The notes under the pieces were generated by a model, which ran no database searches, was not told where the DNA came from, and was given only the letters and a program-made list of their open reading frames with translations. A stretch of DNA of 64,000 bases from Sepioteuthis lessoniana (taxonomy: Eukaryota; Mollusca; Cephalopoda; Myopsida; Loliginidae), in NCBI GenBank assembly GCA_963585895.1, contig CAUZXS010002472.1, positions 62,001 through 126,000 on the forward strand, given 5' to 3'. Within the stretch, counting starts at the first letter, position 1, and each line of letters begins with the position of its first letter. Positions 54,385-64,000 of this stretch are shown one piece after another. A program made the translations under genes and the position numbers.

Positions 54385-54560
54385 ATGCTGATAATTTTCA
54401 AACAGATCAATTTGACTCAGAGGTGGGATTCAAACAGATATTATCACTCCAGTTCAGAGTAATGTCAATGAAGAGATACAACATATTCCTTGGAGCTCTG
54501 GAACTGGAATTTCACCACTGGATGCAGTTCAACATCATATTCAGGACACTCTGTAGCTGG
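54385..54560 (-). mobile_element. Partial Rep-L copy
   Basis: Body fragment on the minus strand (complements of CTCTGAACTGGAGTGAT and GGTGAAATTCCAGTTCCAGA). Both ends are missing. Confidence 0.6.
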
Positions 54561-54739
54561 ACTAAAATGAATTTAGTAAATATCTACCATAGTAAATACA
54601 GTCTAACAATATTTATAGAAAGTTAACTAAAGATATCAAGATTTGATAATTTCCAGAAGATTATATATTCAAAATAAATATTAACCACTATTATTTATTA
54701 CCAAATTCTAACCAAAAATATAAATATGTAAGTAAGTAA

Positions 54740-54946
54740 AGTTGGCGATCATTGTCGAGGGTGACCAAAAGGCTCCCTTTTCAATAGCTACTACACCAAG
54801 GTGTAGGGAAGAGCACTACTCCTTTCCCTAGATTGCTCCACTTTACCCTTGATATGTATCTTATATTGCTGAGTGTTAAGCAAGGAGGTATCAAGTACCA
54901 TTTTTAAAGTCTTTGGTATGACGCGATTTGGGATTGAACCCAGGTA
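54740..54946 (-). mobile_element. SINE-2 copy, cut at the B box
   Basis: The left end GTTGGCGATCATTGTCGAGG and the body are normal. The copy stops inside the B-box complement (GGGATTGAACCCAGG at about 54930-54944) at a TA dinucleotide, where foreign sequence begins. The A box is lost. Confidence 0.8.
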
Positions 54947-54947
54947 A

Positions 54948-54969
54948 CAGTCCCAAAATAAGTACACCC
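54948..54969 (+). repeat. Candidate Tc1-type terminal inverted repeat
   Basis: CAGTCCCAAAATAAGTACACCC has the CAGT.CC...A.TA.GTACACCC form typical of Tc1-family ends. It follows a TA dinucleotide, and it truncates SINE-2 exactly there. A matching right end was not found. The mariner-like remnant at 55590 lies 620 bp downstream. Confidence 0.45.
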
Positions 54970-54994
54970 ATTATATATGTTAATACAATTTTGT

Positions 54995-55589
54995 TTTTGG
55001 TTACAGAGTTTTAATGTTGTAGAGTTTGGTTATGAATAATACCTATTAATATCTGTTTTTATATCATAATGTTCCATGAGAAATAATAAAGTCCTGGTAT
55101 CATTCGTTTAGAAATAAATTAACTTTTGACAAAAAGAATTTTTTAGGGTATACTTAGTTATGTATGTTAAATTATATAGCAAAGGTTAACACATCTGTTT
55201 TAAGAGACAGTCTTTTATTTAATTATAAGAATTTTATGTCAATGAAAATTTGGTCGATTTTCGTTGTTAGTATTGAAAGTTTTTATTTTTTCTTGTATTG
55301 AGTTTATCAGCTCTGCTGTCTTTTCTTGTCTGATATTCAACCATAATACATAAGACAATATTTAAAATTGTATAAAGTTGAGTGAATCAAAAGTTTAGCA
55401 ATATATAAGTATGTGGTAGTTAACAGTGTGTATATTATGTAACTGAATCAGTTCAAGCTGTGATAGGTACCTGCTATAGTTGGTAGTATTGTAATAGTTG
55501 GTGTGCTGCCATATTGTGCATTGGTTCCCTCCATATGTGATTTAGAAGCCACACTGATGAACATGTAACATAGTCTAATTCAAGAAGTT
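54995..55589. other. AT-rich DNA, partly shared with 41960-42020
   Basis: TAATGTTCCATGAGAAATAA and AATTAACTTT blocks near 55065-55140 match the right part of the inverted-repeat element at 41.9-42.0 kb. No gene. Confidence 0.5.
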
Positions 55590-55915
55590 ATGATTTATGA
55601 GTTCAAACTGGGCCTTAACACCACAGAACCAACCAAAAACATTTGTTGTGTGAAAAGTTAAGGTGCAGCTGATTATGGTACAGTAAACCAGATAGTTGAA
55701 AAAACTTTGTTCAGGTTACAAGAATGTCAACAATCAACCAAAGTCAGGTAGGTCTAATACTGTGAATTCTGAAGCTGTGCTCCAAACCAAAGAGGTAAAT
55801 CTGGCAAGTAGCACTCTGAAAGCTCAGCATCTCACAGTTCAGTATCCAGGGCTGCCAAATTCTACCTCACCTTACCAAAATATTGCAAAACTTTTGACTC
55901 ATTCTAGTATTATGA
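55590..55915 (+). pseudogene. Mariner-like transposase, N-terminal relic
   Basis: Three frames together follow a mariner-type DNA-binding region: MIYEFKLGLNTTEPTKNICC, a stop, ADYGTVNQIVEKTLFRLQ; then SGRSNTVNSEAVLQTKEV in the next frame; then IQGCQILPHLTKILQNF. The order (first HTH, GRP-like hook, second HTH, PH.T..L.NF) fits the family. The catalytic D,D residues are not present. At least two frameshifts and several stops make it a dead relic. Confidence 0.75.
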
Positions 55916-55929
55916 GAGAGAAGCAGTAA

Positions 55930-56785
55930 TTTTTTTCTCCATTTGCCTGTAAATTCTTTTTGGTAGTATTTGTTTTAAATTCTGAAATGAAAATTTAAAA
56001 TTCATCATTCATTATTTTATAATTACAAAACAGTTTTTAGTTTCCCAGATTTTTATGTCCGTATTTTCCCTCAAGTTTGAAAAAGATAAGAAAATATTTT
56101 TAGCTGTATGGTCATGACATAATATCAGGGGACCTAAAAGGCAAGAAAAATTCATCGTTTCTGTAATGGAAGTGACACCCTTGAAATAGAGGAAAATATG
56201 GCAGAAAGACTGGTTTTATCATCTGAAGGCAGACGTCTGTTCGGTGGCTGTCTTTCCTTAAATTTTATTTATTGCTTTTATAGACTTAAAAGAATCAGTT
56301 ACACACATACAAATCTCTCATTCTGGTTTCTTAAAGAACAAAGTCTCTCTTAGAACAATATTTTCTCATGCCAAAAAAAACAAGAAAAACATTTGTTTCT
56401 TTGACAACCCCTACTCATGCATTATGGTCAGTGCAGGTTGAATGTTTCTACCAAATCCAGTAAAAGAAATTGGTTCTTCAATTATGTCTTATTTTATAAA
56501 CATGGTTGGTCTGAGTCTGTAGGAAAACATCTTGGGTAACTCTTTTACTGCACTACTCAAATATGGTCAATCAATTTATGCATTTGTAAACTTTATAGTG
56601 TATTTAATTGTTCTATGATAAACTATTATAGGGCATGAACAAAAAACACCAGTTAGAGTCATGAATATCAACTCGAAAGATGAAATCATTGAGTTGAAAT
56701 TCCACTTAAGACAACTTATATCACTTGTGCTATAATGCTTACATTTGATTATAATCATGACGCTTTATATTTTCAATGTTCCATT
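55930..56785. other. No gene recognised
   Basis: AT-rich; no motif, repeat copy or long frame of note. Confidence 0.5.
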
Positions 56786-57883
56786 TGTCACGTGGTGTCC
56801 CACTAAGACAATAGAAATAAGATTAATACTATCCTCCCGTTTGAATTAACAGTGGCAAGCCGCCAAAGAATGGCCGTTAAGACAAGAAAGAATGTAGGTC
56901 ACAGAGGGGATACCAACAGATGTTGGTACTTGGTAACCTCACTCAGGTCGCCGGACACCAAGAGGAAGAAGAGAGAAGCCAAATGATTGGCTGGGACCCC
57001 AAAACGGAAGTGGGGACTCCTTCCCGTCAGTGGAAATAGATAATAAGAAAGTTAGTTTTTGGACATGGTTCATAGGAGACAGAACCAAAAGCCAAGTACT
57101 CCGGGTGAAGAAGACGAAAAAATATCTGCGAGACACGAAGAAGCCATTTTCTTCAAGCCAGTGTTAAAAATAGCCTAAAGTCTATTAGCCCGTAAAAGAA
57201 TAAAGATTCTCCAGTGGAACCCCGTCGAAAAATAAGATAAGTAACTTTGGGACCATTTCTCCTTATACCCAAATTTATATACCACTCTCTCTCTCTCTCT
57301 CTCTCTCAATTTGAAGAAAAACGAAAGAACAGAAAAGAAGAAAGACATTTATGTTCATGGACTGTTCAATTATTATATATTTAGACACTTTGAAGGTGTA
57401 TATAATTGTAGTAAAAGATTCATGTATTTTAATGTTACCACGTGGTCTAAGTTGTTATTTGCAGTGTCTTCTACGAGTTTGTTACTTCATGCTTCCTTTT
57501 CAGCTTCTATTCGCCTTATGTTATCTTGCTTAGAATTGTCCTATTAATTCCTTTAAAATATCACACAGGAAACCGGAGTTGTCGACTACTACAATATAAT
57601 ATTATTACGACTAAACCTATAGGTCCATATCTTCCATTGTCTCGGGGAGGAAGGAAAGCGACCTGGTGGGTGTGTGGATAGTGTGAAATTTGGAACCCCT
57701 TGCCAGCGGCGGTCAGTCTAGCCCTAAATTAATCCCTCATGTAATATGCCAGTTCTTATATGCCTGAGAAAAAAAACTCTGAACGAGGACTTATTCTATA
57801 AGGGATCAAGTGCCAACCTGCCCCGTCTTCACACGTGCAAAAATAAAGTCCCGTTTTGGGATTTTAGTCAATTTGCCGTCACA
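56786..57883 (+). mobile_element. Solo LTR (1098 bp), third copy of the 14408 family
   Basis: In sense orientation it starts TGTCACGTGGTGTCCCA and ends TTGCCGTCACA. CATT is duplicated at 56782-56785 and 57884-57887. It contains the CCAAATGATTGGCTGGGA block, a CT-run (about 57288-57307) and the AATAAAGTCCCG signal 35 bp from the end. The three copies differ by scattered substitutions and small indels. Confidence 0.88.
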
Positions 57884-57899
57884 CATTGCAAGAACTTTT

Positions 57900-58110
57900 T
57901 TTTAAATGTCACTTCTCATTTGTATATAATAATCATTTGTTTGCACTCAGTAATATTGTTTTGAGTACTCCTATCTAATACTAATAACCTATATACAATT
58001 ATATCATTTAAAGTAACTATTCCTATATGATAAAATATTGTCTGCTCATAGTTATATGGTTTCATCCCTTCCTATCCAATACTAATAATTTTCAAATAGA
58101 TCTATTTGAT
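57900..58110 (-). repeat. Rep-L-type modules and body remnant
   Basis: Modules with CATTTGTTTGCACTCAGTAA and TACTCCTATCTAATACTAAT, then a short body piece (AGATCTATTTGATCCATAGA). Confidence 0.55.
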
Positions 58111-58504
58111 CCATAGATGACACCCTAAAAAGTGCAATCTCTCTTGGTAGTACTCTTTATGGCAGGAAAAAGGCATGAACCTAACTCTCCTGATGTTTTG
58201 TGTGATTGTTAGTCCTCTTGATCCTAATCATGACACTGGCACTCTATAACAATTGATAGGGGGAAAAATTGTTAGTTTGTGCTGTAATGGAATATCCCAC
58301 ACACCCCTTTCAGTCATGTGGAGTACAGTGAGCACAGCATTATACCTGTCCTTATTTCAGGGATTAGTAGCGTGTCTCACTATTCCTTGTCTGTCTTAAT
58401 GTATCTCCCTTGCAATAAAATCCTTTCTTTATTCTATGAACATGTTAACTGTTCCTTTCCACTTAAGTACCACCTTGTCTGATTGTATCCCTTTTAAGGA
58501 TACA

Positions 58505-58565
58505 ACAGTTTGGTTTAATTGTTTAACAGCATATCAACTCCTTATGGGTTATTTAAGAAATTTGG
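58505..58565 (-). repeat. Hairpin tail fragment
   Basis: Complement of the shared tail (GTTTAACAGCATATCAACTC). The GGC arm is altered to GCTGT. A similar altered tail lies at 59613-59662. Confidence 0.55.
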
Positions 58566-58619
58566 TACATTTGTAAATTAACTCTAATTTCATTCTTCCA
58601 TTGTATTTTTTTAAATTGA

Positions 58620-58960
58620 ACTTTTATTTGTTTATAATAATCATTTGTTTGCAATGTTGTATGATACCAAGTATTCTTATCTAATACAAATAATTTGTGC
58701 ACAGTTGTATAGTTTCAAACATTCCTATCTAACTCTAATAATCTCTATCTATCTAATCAGCAAAGGAGTACATGCAAAATATCTTGAGGCAATACTACTG
58801 TTCCTAGATTTCTTTAAGGCATTTGATTTCATACACAGAAGAAAGACGGAGCAAATACTACTTGCATATGGGTCAGATAGGAAAGGATTATTATTATTAG
58901 TCACTTGACACCATAAAACTGTGTGTAAATTATTTGTATTAGTTAGGAATATTTGATAAC
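58620..58960 (-). repeat. Rep-L-type modules around an RT fragment
   Basis: The modules at 58640-58750 and 58890-58960 are of the usual type. The sequence between them is foreign (see 58756-58874). Confidence 0.5.
58756..58874 (+). pseudogene. Reverse-transcriptase fragment, third LINE type
   Basis: The frame reads ISKGVHAKYLEAILLFLDFF then KAFDFIHRRKTEQILLAYG. LLF.DF.KAFD.IHR is motif A of RTE- or CR1-like reverse transcriptases, with the first catalytic aspartate present in LDF. Only this 40-residue piece survives. It is not from the I-type or RLE-type LINEs of this window, whose motif A differs or is missing. Confidence 0.7.
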
Positions 58961-59612
58961 ACATATGAAAAGTCGTTTGAAAAGTTCTAAGCCTCAACCA
59001 GAAAGAAGAGTCATAGCTGATTATTTTTGTTGTGGCAACATTCTACTGCTACTTATAAAACGTGAAAAAAAAATTCAGATTTTTGTTTTAATTTCTATGC
59101 TGGTATGGCCCATATAAAAGTGGGAGGTGTGTAACAAATTTTAAAATCTGGGCGAAGCTTGAAACTTTTTGAGCAAACTACATAATTGTGAAACAACTAC
59201 ACAAAAAATATGAATATCAGTGAACCACAAATATAATTCCCAAACCTTTAGGCATAAAATAACCCCACACAAGTTGATATCCCATTAAAATCACTCACTC
59301 ATTCTCTTAGCTTTCTTTTTCTCCATTCTTTCTATACTTCAATCTTCTTATTCATTGTGTTCTTTCTTTTCCAATTTCTCTTTCCTTCCATTTTATTATC
59401 TCTTGGCTTTCTTTTTCCTATTTTTTCTTTTCTTTACTCAAGTGATTTGAAAGAAGTTCACTCAACTGATGCTTTGGCATTCTCAATTCACTAATAAAAC
59501 TGATAATCATTTAATTGGATTTTGTTGCTGAAAAATTGCTCTATCTAATGTTGTTCTCATGTTTCCTGTATCTGTTGAAGTTATACGGAAATAAATTAGA
59601 GTCATTACTTTT
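58961..59612. other. No gene; degraded tail near 59255
   Basis: GGCATAAAATAACCCCACAC then GTTGATATCC near 59252-59283 is a decayed hairpin tail. 59300-59430 is a pyrimidine-rich TTTCTTTTTC stretch. Confidence 0.5.
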
Positions 59613-59830
59613 GGTTTGGTTTATCTAACAGCATATCAGCTCTTTATGGGTTATTTAATACTGAAATTTAACTCATTTGTTGGATTATAATGATAATTGT
59701 AATCTCAACATTCCATTGCATTTGTTTGATGGTTTTAATTGTAAATTTTTTATTTGTCTATAATAATCATTTGTTTATACTCAGTTATATGGTATCAAGT
59801 ATTCCTATCTAATGCAAATAATTTGCAAAG
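59613..59830 (-). repeat. Hairpin tail with modules
   Basis: Complement tail TTTGGTTTGGTTTATCTAAC then AGCATATCAGC at 59613-59645, followed by three modules to 59830. Opposite orientation to the next Rep-L. Confidence 0.55.
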
Positions 59831-59835
59831 ATCAT

Positions 59836-60680
59836 TAAGCTAGGCCTGTAGTATACACTGACTGCATCTCTGCAGAGGGGTAAGATCCTCTCAACAAGTG
59901 TTCTGGATAAACAATCTGATGGTGAGGCTCCAGTAATGCTCAAGCTTTGGGGAATGTGGAGTACCCCTACAGTGCCATCACTCCCAGGTCGACTCTGGCC
60001 CTGAGTGGTAGCACCTGACAGGGTCTTATCTGTGGGTCAAATAGAACTTTTTGAAATTTAAACTGAATACAAACTTATACAAAACTGAATTGTTTGAAAT
60101 ACAACTGTTTGATCATTTAACTCGGCATAAACAAATGACTGATGTTTAATTGAATTTTTAATGATATGTAGCAATACTTGGAACCATTTAACTTGGTTGG
60201 CTTATAGTAAATTGAATATTTAGAAACAGAACTGCTTGATCATTTAACTATGGGTATCTAAAAAAATGTTTAGAAATCATATATTTGGTATGCCGCGACC
60301 TGCCGATAAACATAAACATATCAAGTTACACGCCCGCTTTAAGACAATTATATCCGAGTATGACCGGAACTGACTAAGCCCTTTTCTTTCTAACGACCTT
60401 GACATCTCGTTATAGCTAAAAGAAAAGGATGAATTAAAATTAATAACATTTACAAAGCACTTCGGCCAAAAATAACCTGATAAGACTGGAACTAATAAAT
60501 CGTCATTTGTTATAATCGTTATCTCACCTTTGTTCCTTCCTATTGTTTTGGCTGTTCTCGTTCACATAATTCATTTGCGGGGTCGACATACTTATCGGCT
60601 CCGCAACAGGTATATATGTATAAACAGGATTTGGCATTAAATAACCTACAAGGGTTGATATGCCATCAAACCAAATGAAA
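59836..60680 (+). mobile_element. Rep-L copy split by a solo LTR
   Basis: The head region (GACTGCATCTCTGCAGAGGG), body and modules run to 60290. The tail resumes at 60613 (ATATGTATAAACAGGATTTG, then the hairpin with inner stem AACC/GGTT and ACCAAATGAAACC). The join without the LTR matches other Rep-L copies. Confidence 0.88.
60291..60608. mobile_element. Solo LTR (318 bp) inside Rep-L
   Basis: It starts TGCCGCGACCTGCC and ends GGCTCCGCAACA. GGTA is duplicated at 60287-60290 and 60609-60612. Its final part is shared with the LTR-like end at 600-736. No coding content. Confidence 0.88.
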
Positions 60681-60689
60681 CCAATGAAA

Positions 60690-60990
60690 TAATTTACACT
60701 GTTATATGGTTTCAAATATATTTGACACAAATAATTTATGCCCAATATATGGCTTCAAGTAACTATTCCTATTTAATAATGATATGATAATAATTTATTT
60801 GCACATTGTTATATGATTTCAAGCTTATAAAATATGAATAATTTCTAAACAGATCTATTTGAACCATAGAGAGGACCCTAACAGGTACTACCACTCTGAG
60901 TCAGAGTGGACCTGGTAATAAAGGGGTGATTTCATAGTCTCTCGAGCTCTTCACTGCTGGATACAGTTTAATGTCATGCCAAGACTTATA
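60690..60990 (-). mobile_element. Modules and partial Rep-L body
   Basis: Modules at 60690-60840 (ACTGTTATATGGTTTCAAAT). A partial body on the minus strand at 60850-60985 (complements of GGTCCACTCTGACTCAGAG and the CTGGATACAGTTTAATGTC side). Tail and head are missing. Confidence 0.6.
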
Positions 60991-61911
60991 GTGCAACGGT
61001 TTCAGTAGCAAATTGCTTTTTAAAATAATTTGTTGATATTCAATGATTTTTAAAACTTCATTTTATTTTCCTTTCAATTTTTGTTCGTAATTTTCAGTTT
61101 TTCGGAGAACATTATACCTATTACTGAATTCCATTAGTCATAATTAATGGACTCAAAAAATTTTTCCTAAGGAAGGTCAGATAATGTACACATTGAAACA
61201 TTAAAATAAGTATTTTCAACTATTTCTATTGCATAATAGTTATTCCATTTACATGTATATTTTATACACTAAATATTCAGAGGCCATCAAAATAAAGAGA
61301 TCAGTTTGTTTAAATATACTTTGTAATATTAATAATTGCCATAGAATCTTGAAATTCATAGAAGTTATTGTTCTTGGTATGAACTTTGTGTAATAAAAAG
61401 CTTTTATTGAAAGTGTTTATAGAAATAATTATTCTAGACTACTTTTATAAGACAAAAAAAAATACAGTGGACACAATAAAAGAAAAGGTATACAATATGA
61501 TTTTTATGATAGTTTGCAAATTAAAATATAGAATAATTAGGATAAAGTATAGAGAAATTTTGTTGTTATAATTTTTGCATTTTGAATTAACAGAAGGTGT
61601 TAACCTGCATAAAAATTGTAGACTGGTTGGGAAATGCTTATAGAGAAGGAATGAAATGTTCCTTCATGAAGTTTGGATACACATTAGTATTTACCGGCTC
61701 ATTAATTCTCACAATAGGTCTGACATCTTCAGAAGAGAATATCTCACATATTATGTTACTTAACTCTCTAAACTTGTCAGACTTTTTGACACATTTTGAT
61801 TCGAGTCAGTTGCCAGTACAAAAGTGAATAAACTGTCCGCTGTCAGATCAAACTAAATTTCATATACTTTCATTACTGAAATCAAATTTAAACCAATTAT
61901 CGTATTGCAAG
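60991..61911. other. No gene recognised
   Basis: AT-rich sequence. A 76-codon frame at 61597-61827 is unrecognised and probably chance. Confidence 0.45.
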
Positions 61912-62137
61912 GGAGAGTTTTCATGATTTAGTGGCTAATGTGCTGAACTGCAACCGCTTAATGAGTTAAAATTCTAGTTGTGCTATTTCACTTTCAGCCT
62001 CATACCCTTGGGAAAGGCATGAACCCATTTATCCCCTTAGCTTTGGGTTGAATAGTACTACTACTGTCCTACAAGGATAACTTTGAGAAAAAATAACCCT
62101 CAAAGGTTGATATGCCATTAAACAAAGAAACCAAATC
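61912..62137 (+). mobile_element. SINE-1 copy
   Basis: Head GATTTAGTGGCTAATGTGCTG (A-box-like), a degraded B box (GAGTTAAAATTCT), body GGCATGAACCCATTTATCCC and GTTGAATAGTACTACTACTG, and a tail with AATAACCCTCAAAGGTTGAT. The GGCAT arm is mutated (TTTGAGAAAAAATAACC). Confidence 0.85.
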
Positions 62138-62639
62138 ATCTTTCCAAATACTAAAATTCTGCATATTTGAGTTTAGTCTGCCTATTCTTTTTATGCATTT
62201 GTATAGCACCTTGCCTTTTTCTTGGACAGGATTTGTGTTGTGAAAAGGAGAGACCTACAGTATGGACAACAGTCACTTCTCCATACAACTTTGATCAGAC
62301 TTGTGCCATAATCCAGGTACAGATCCATGGGGTTTCACAAGACTAGCAAAGGAAAGTAAAAACAAATAATAGAGCATGCCATAATTCACCTCTCTTTACA
62401 GCTTAAGTGAGCACAATAATCAGAATACTATTGCACTTTTAATAAAAGCTTTTTTGTACATATCATTCATAACAAGAGTTAGGATTTCAATAAATTTCAA
62501 GATCCTTAGATAATTACTATATAAAAACTATATTTTTCTTATTTGACCAGTACTGTTTTATGGAATGGTGGTAGTATCAGTTTTCACCATTTAAGGGGTA
62601 GATATAACATAGTTTTAAAAGGATATATGAAAAATAATT
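62138..62639. other. No gene recognised
   Basis: Nothing identifiable beyond short chance frames. Confidence 0.45.
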
Positions 62640-62775
62640 TAGATACCTTGGGTAGTGTAATGGTTAGCAAGCTAGACAAGCAAACCTACATAAATGAGTT
62701 TGAATCTTATTGGATGCCCCATTCATATGGCCTTGTGCCACATTTAAGTGAGAAGCTTAGTAAATTATGATATAT
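62640..62775 (+). mobile_element. tRNA-derived SINE fragment
   Basis: A-box-like GGGTAGTGTAATGGTTAGCA, B-box-like GAGTTTGAATCTTA, then TGCCCCATTCATATGGCCTT and GAGAAGCTTAGTAAATTA. The last blocks are shared with 42963-43020. This may be a SINE-1 relative with another body. Confidence 0.6.
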
Positions 62776-62887
62776 GAAAAATAATAGGACATTTGGATGG
62801 AAATTGTTGCTAAAAATTATCATCCATTAAAAAACATCTTTTGTTAATATATTGTGTCTTCAGTGTTACTAACTCTATACTTCTACT

Positions 62888-63748
62888 TAGTTCAAGATAG
62901 CATCCTGGATATGACATTAAACTATCTGATGGTGAGGCTCCAGTCCTGGAGCTCTGGGGAATGTGAAGTATTCCTTCAGTGCTATTACTCCCAGGTTCAC
63001 TCTGACCCAGAATTGTATCTGTTAGGGTCCCATCTATGGATCAAATATAACTGTTTGAGCATTTAACAGTGTGCAAACAAATGACTGATGTTAGCTTGAA
63101 AACATTCAACTGTGTGTAAATAAAACTATTAATATAAGATAACAATATTTGAAGCCATTTAAGTGTGTGTAAACAATTGATTAGAACTAAATAGAATTGT
63201 GTTAGATAGGAATACTTAGAAATATTTAGCAGTGGGCAAAAAAATTGAATTATTGGTATTACATTACAATGCTTGAAATCATTTAACTGTATATAAATAA
63301 AACTATTTGTGTGAGCACTATTTGAAATCACTTCACTGTGTACAAATGTTTAGTTTGACTATATAACTGTGTGCAAACAAATGAATGATGTTGAATTGAA
63401 TTGTTAGTATTATATAGCAATATTTAGAACCATTTAACTGTGAGCAAACAAAAGCAATACTTATGTGCAAAAAAATTAGCTCTATCTTATTCAAAAATAG
63501 GATTACCTCCAAACTATTCACTTAAAAATCATATGTATAATCATTTAACTATATGAAAACAAATGACTGATGTTAAATTGTTAATTACATAGTAATACTT
63601 GAAACTATTTAACTGTGTGCCACCAAATGAGCTCTGGCTTGTTTAAAATGTTATCTACAAACAATTCATTTACAACTCATATTTAATATATATGTATAAT
63701 CAGGATTTGGCTTTAGATAACTTACAAGGTTTGATATGCCATATATCC
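62888..63748 (+). mobile_element. Rep-L copy, longest module array
   Basis: It begins within the body (ATCCTGGATATGACATTAAA), with GGTGAGGCTCCAGTCCTGGA and GGGTCCCATCTATGGATCAA. From 63050 to 63660 at least eight modules follow (TAACTGTGTGCAAACAAATG, TTGTTAGTATTATATAGCAA types) at 60-75 bp spacing. The tail at 63700-63748 has GGATTTGGCTTTAGATAACT and a changed inner stem. No coding capacity. Confidence 0.83.
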
Positions 63749-63769
63749 TATTTAATAGAAATAATTTTT

Positions 63770-63985
63770 CAAACAGATCTGCTTGACCTATAAATGAGAC
63801 CTGGGTCAGAGTGGAGCTGAGAGTAATGGTAATAGAGGTACTCCACACTCCACAGAGTTCCAGAACTGGAGTCTTACAACCAAATCCAGTTTAGTCAAAC
63901 TCAGGATACCCCCCCCCCCATTTTGTTTGTTTTTGTTTTTGTTTTGCAGGGAAATAGTCAGCATATTCTATGCCATGCTGACTTG
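63770..63985 (-). mobile_element. Partial Rep-L copy at the right edge
   Basis: Minus-strand body fragment (complements of AGATCTGTTTG, GCTCCACTCTGACCCAGGT and GACTCCAGTTCTGGAAC) with a C-run at about 63910-63919. The head side is eroded and the window ends soon after. Confidence 0.65.
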
Positions 63986-64000
63986 AATAAAAGTATTAAT

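Noticed and set aside
61597..61827. 76-codon plus-strand frame with a hydrophobic stretch
   Set aside because: No start context, domain or neighbour supports it; consistent with chance.

Overview
The window reads as AT-rich invertebrate animal DNA made almost entirely of transposable-element remains. The evidence is long non-coding stretches, many dispersed tRNA-headed SINEs, non-LTR elements of two unrelated classes, a Ty3/gypsy element, solo LTRs and scraps of Tc1/mariner transposase. I found no intact host gene, no rRNA gene, no genuine tRNA gene and no prokaryotic feature. The transposase and LINE proteins are of kinds common in molluscs (cephalopods included), arachnids and cnidarians. 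A cephalopod-like genome is a weak guess, and the species cannot be named from this sequence. Family labels (SINE-1 to SINE-4, Rep-L, Rep-F) are mine.

Layout. 1-736 is a 50-bp minisatellite running into an LTR-type end. 737-14400 is AT-rich sequence with Tc1 scraps, a foldback element and the first Rep-L copies. 14408-15448 is a solo LTR, followed by Rep-L and SINE copies. 18524-23053 is a complete but broken gypsy element on the minus strand (167-bp LTRs, 5-bp target duplication). 23394-28421 is a compound insertion holding an I/Jockey-superfamily LINE with ORF1, endonuclease and RNase H but no reverse-transcriptase core. 29419-30505 is a second solo LTR of the 14.4-kb family. 31-44 kb is a field of SINEs, Rep-L copies and duplications. 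44284-45924 is a 5'-truncated copy of the same LINE type with a perfect 14-bp target duplication. 46444-47093 is an LTR. 47191-50560 is a decayed LINE of the restriction-like-endonuclease (R2 supergroup) type on the minus strand, with a SINE inserted in it. 52161-60608 holds four further solo LTRs, two of them inside older repeats. The right end is Rep-L sequence.

How the parts relate. The most informative signal is one short 3'-terminal module. The two I-type LINE copies, the tRNA-headed SINE-1 and the 400-700 bp Rep-L family all end in the same hairpin (GGCAT outer stem, AACC inner stem), usually followed by short CCAAA- or CTCAAA-type runs. The inner stem varies with apparent compensation. 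This is what is expected if the LINE reverse transcriptase recognises that hairpin and mobilises the SINEs in trans. Rep-L may also share its 5' end with the LINE, which would make it a LINE-derived internally deleted parasite. LTR insertions with exact 4-bp or 5-bp duplications, and SINEs with 11-12 bp duplications, allow insertions to be ordered relative to each other in several places.
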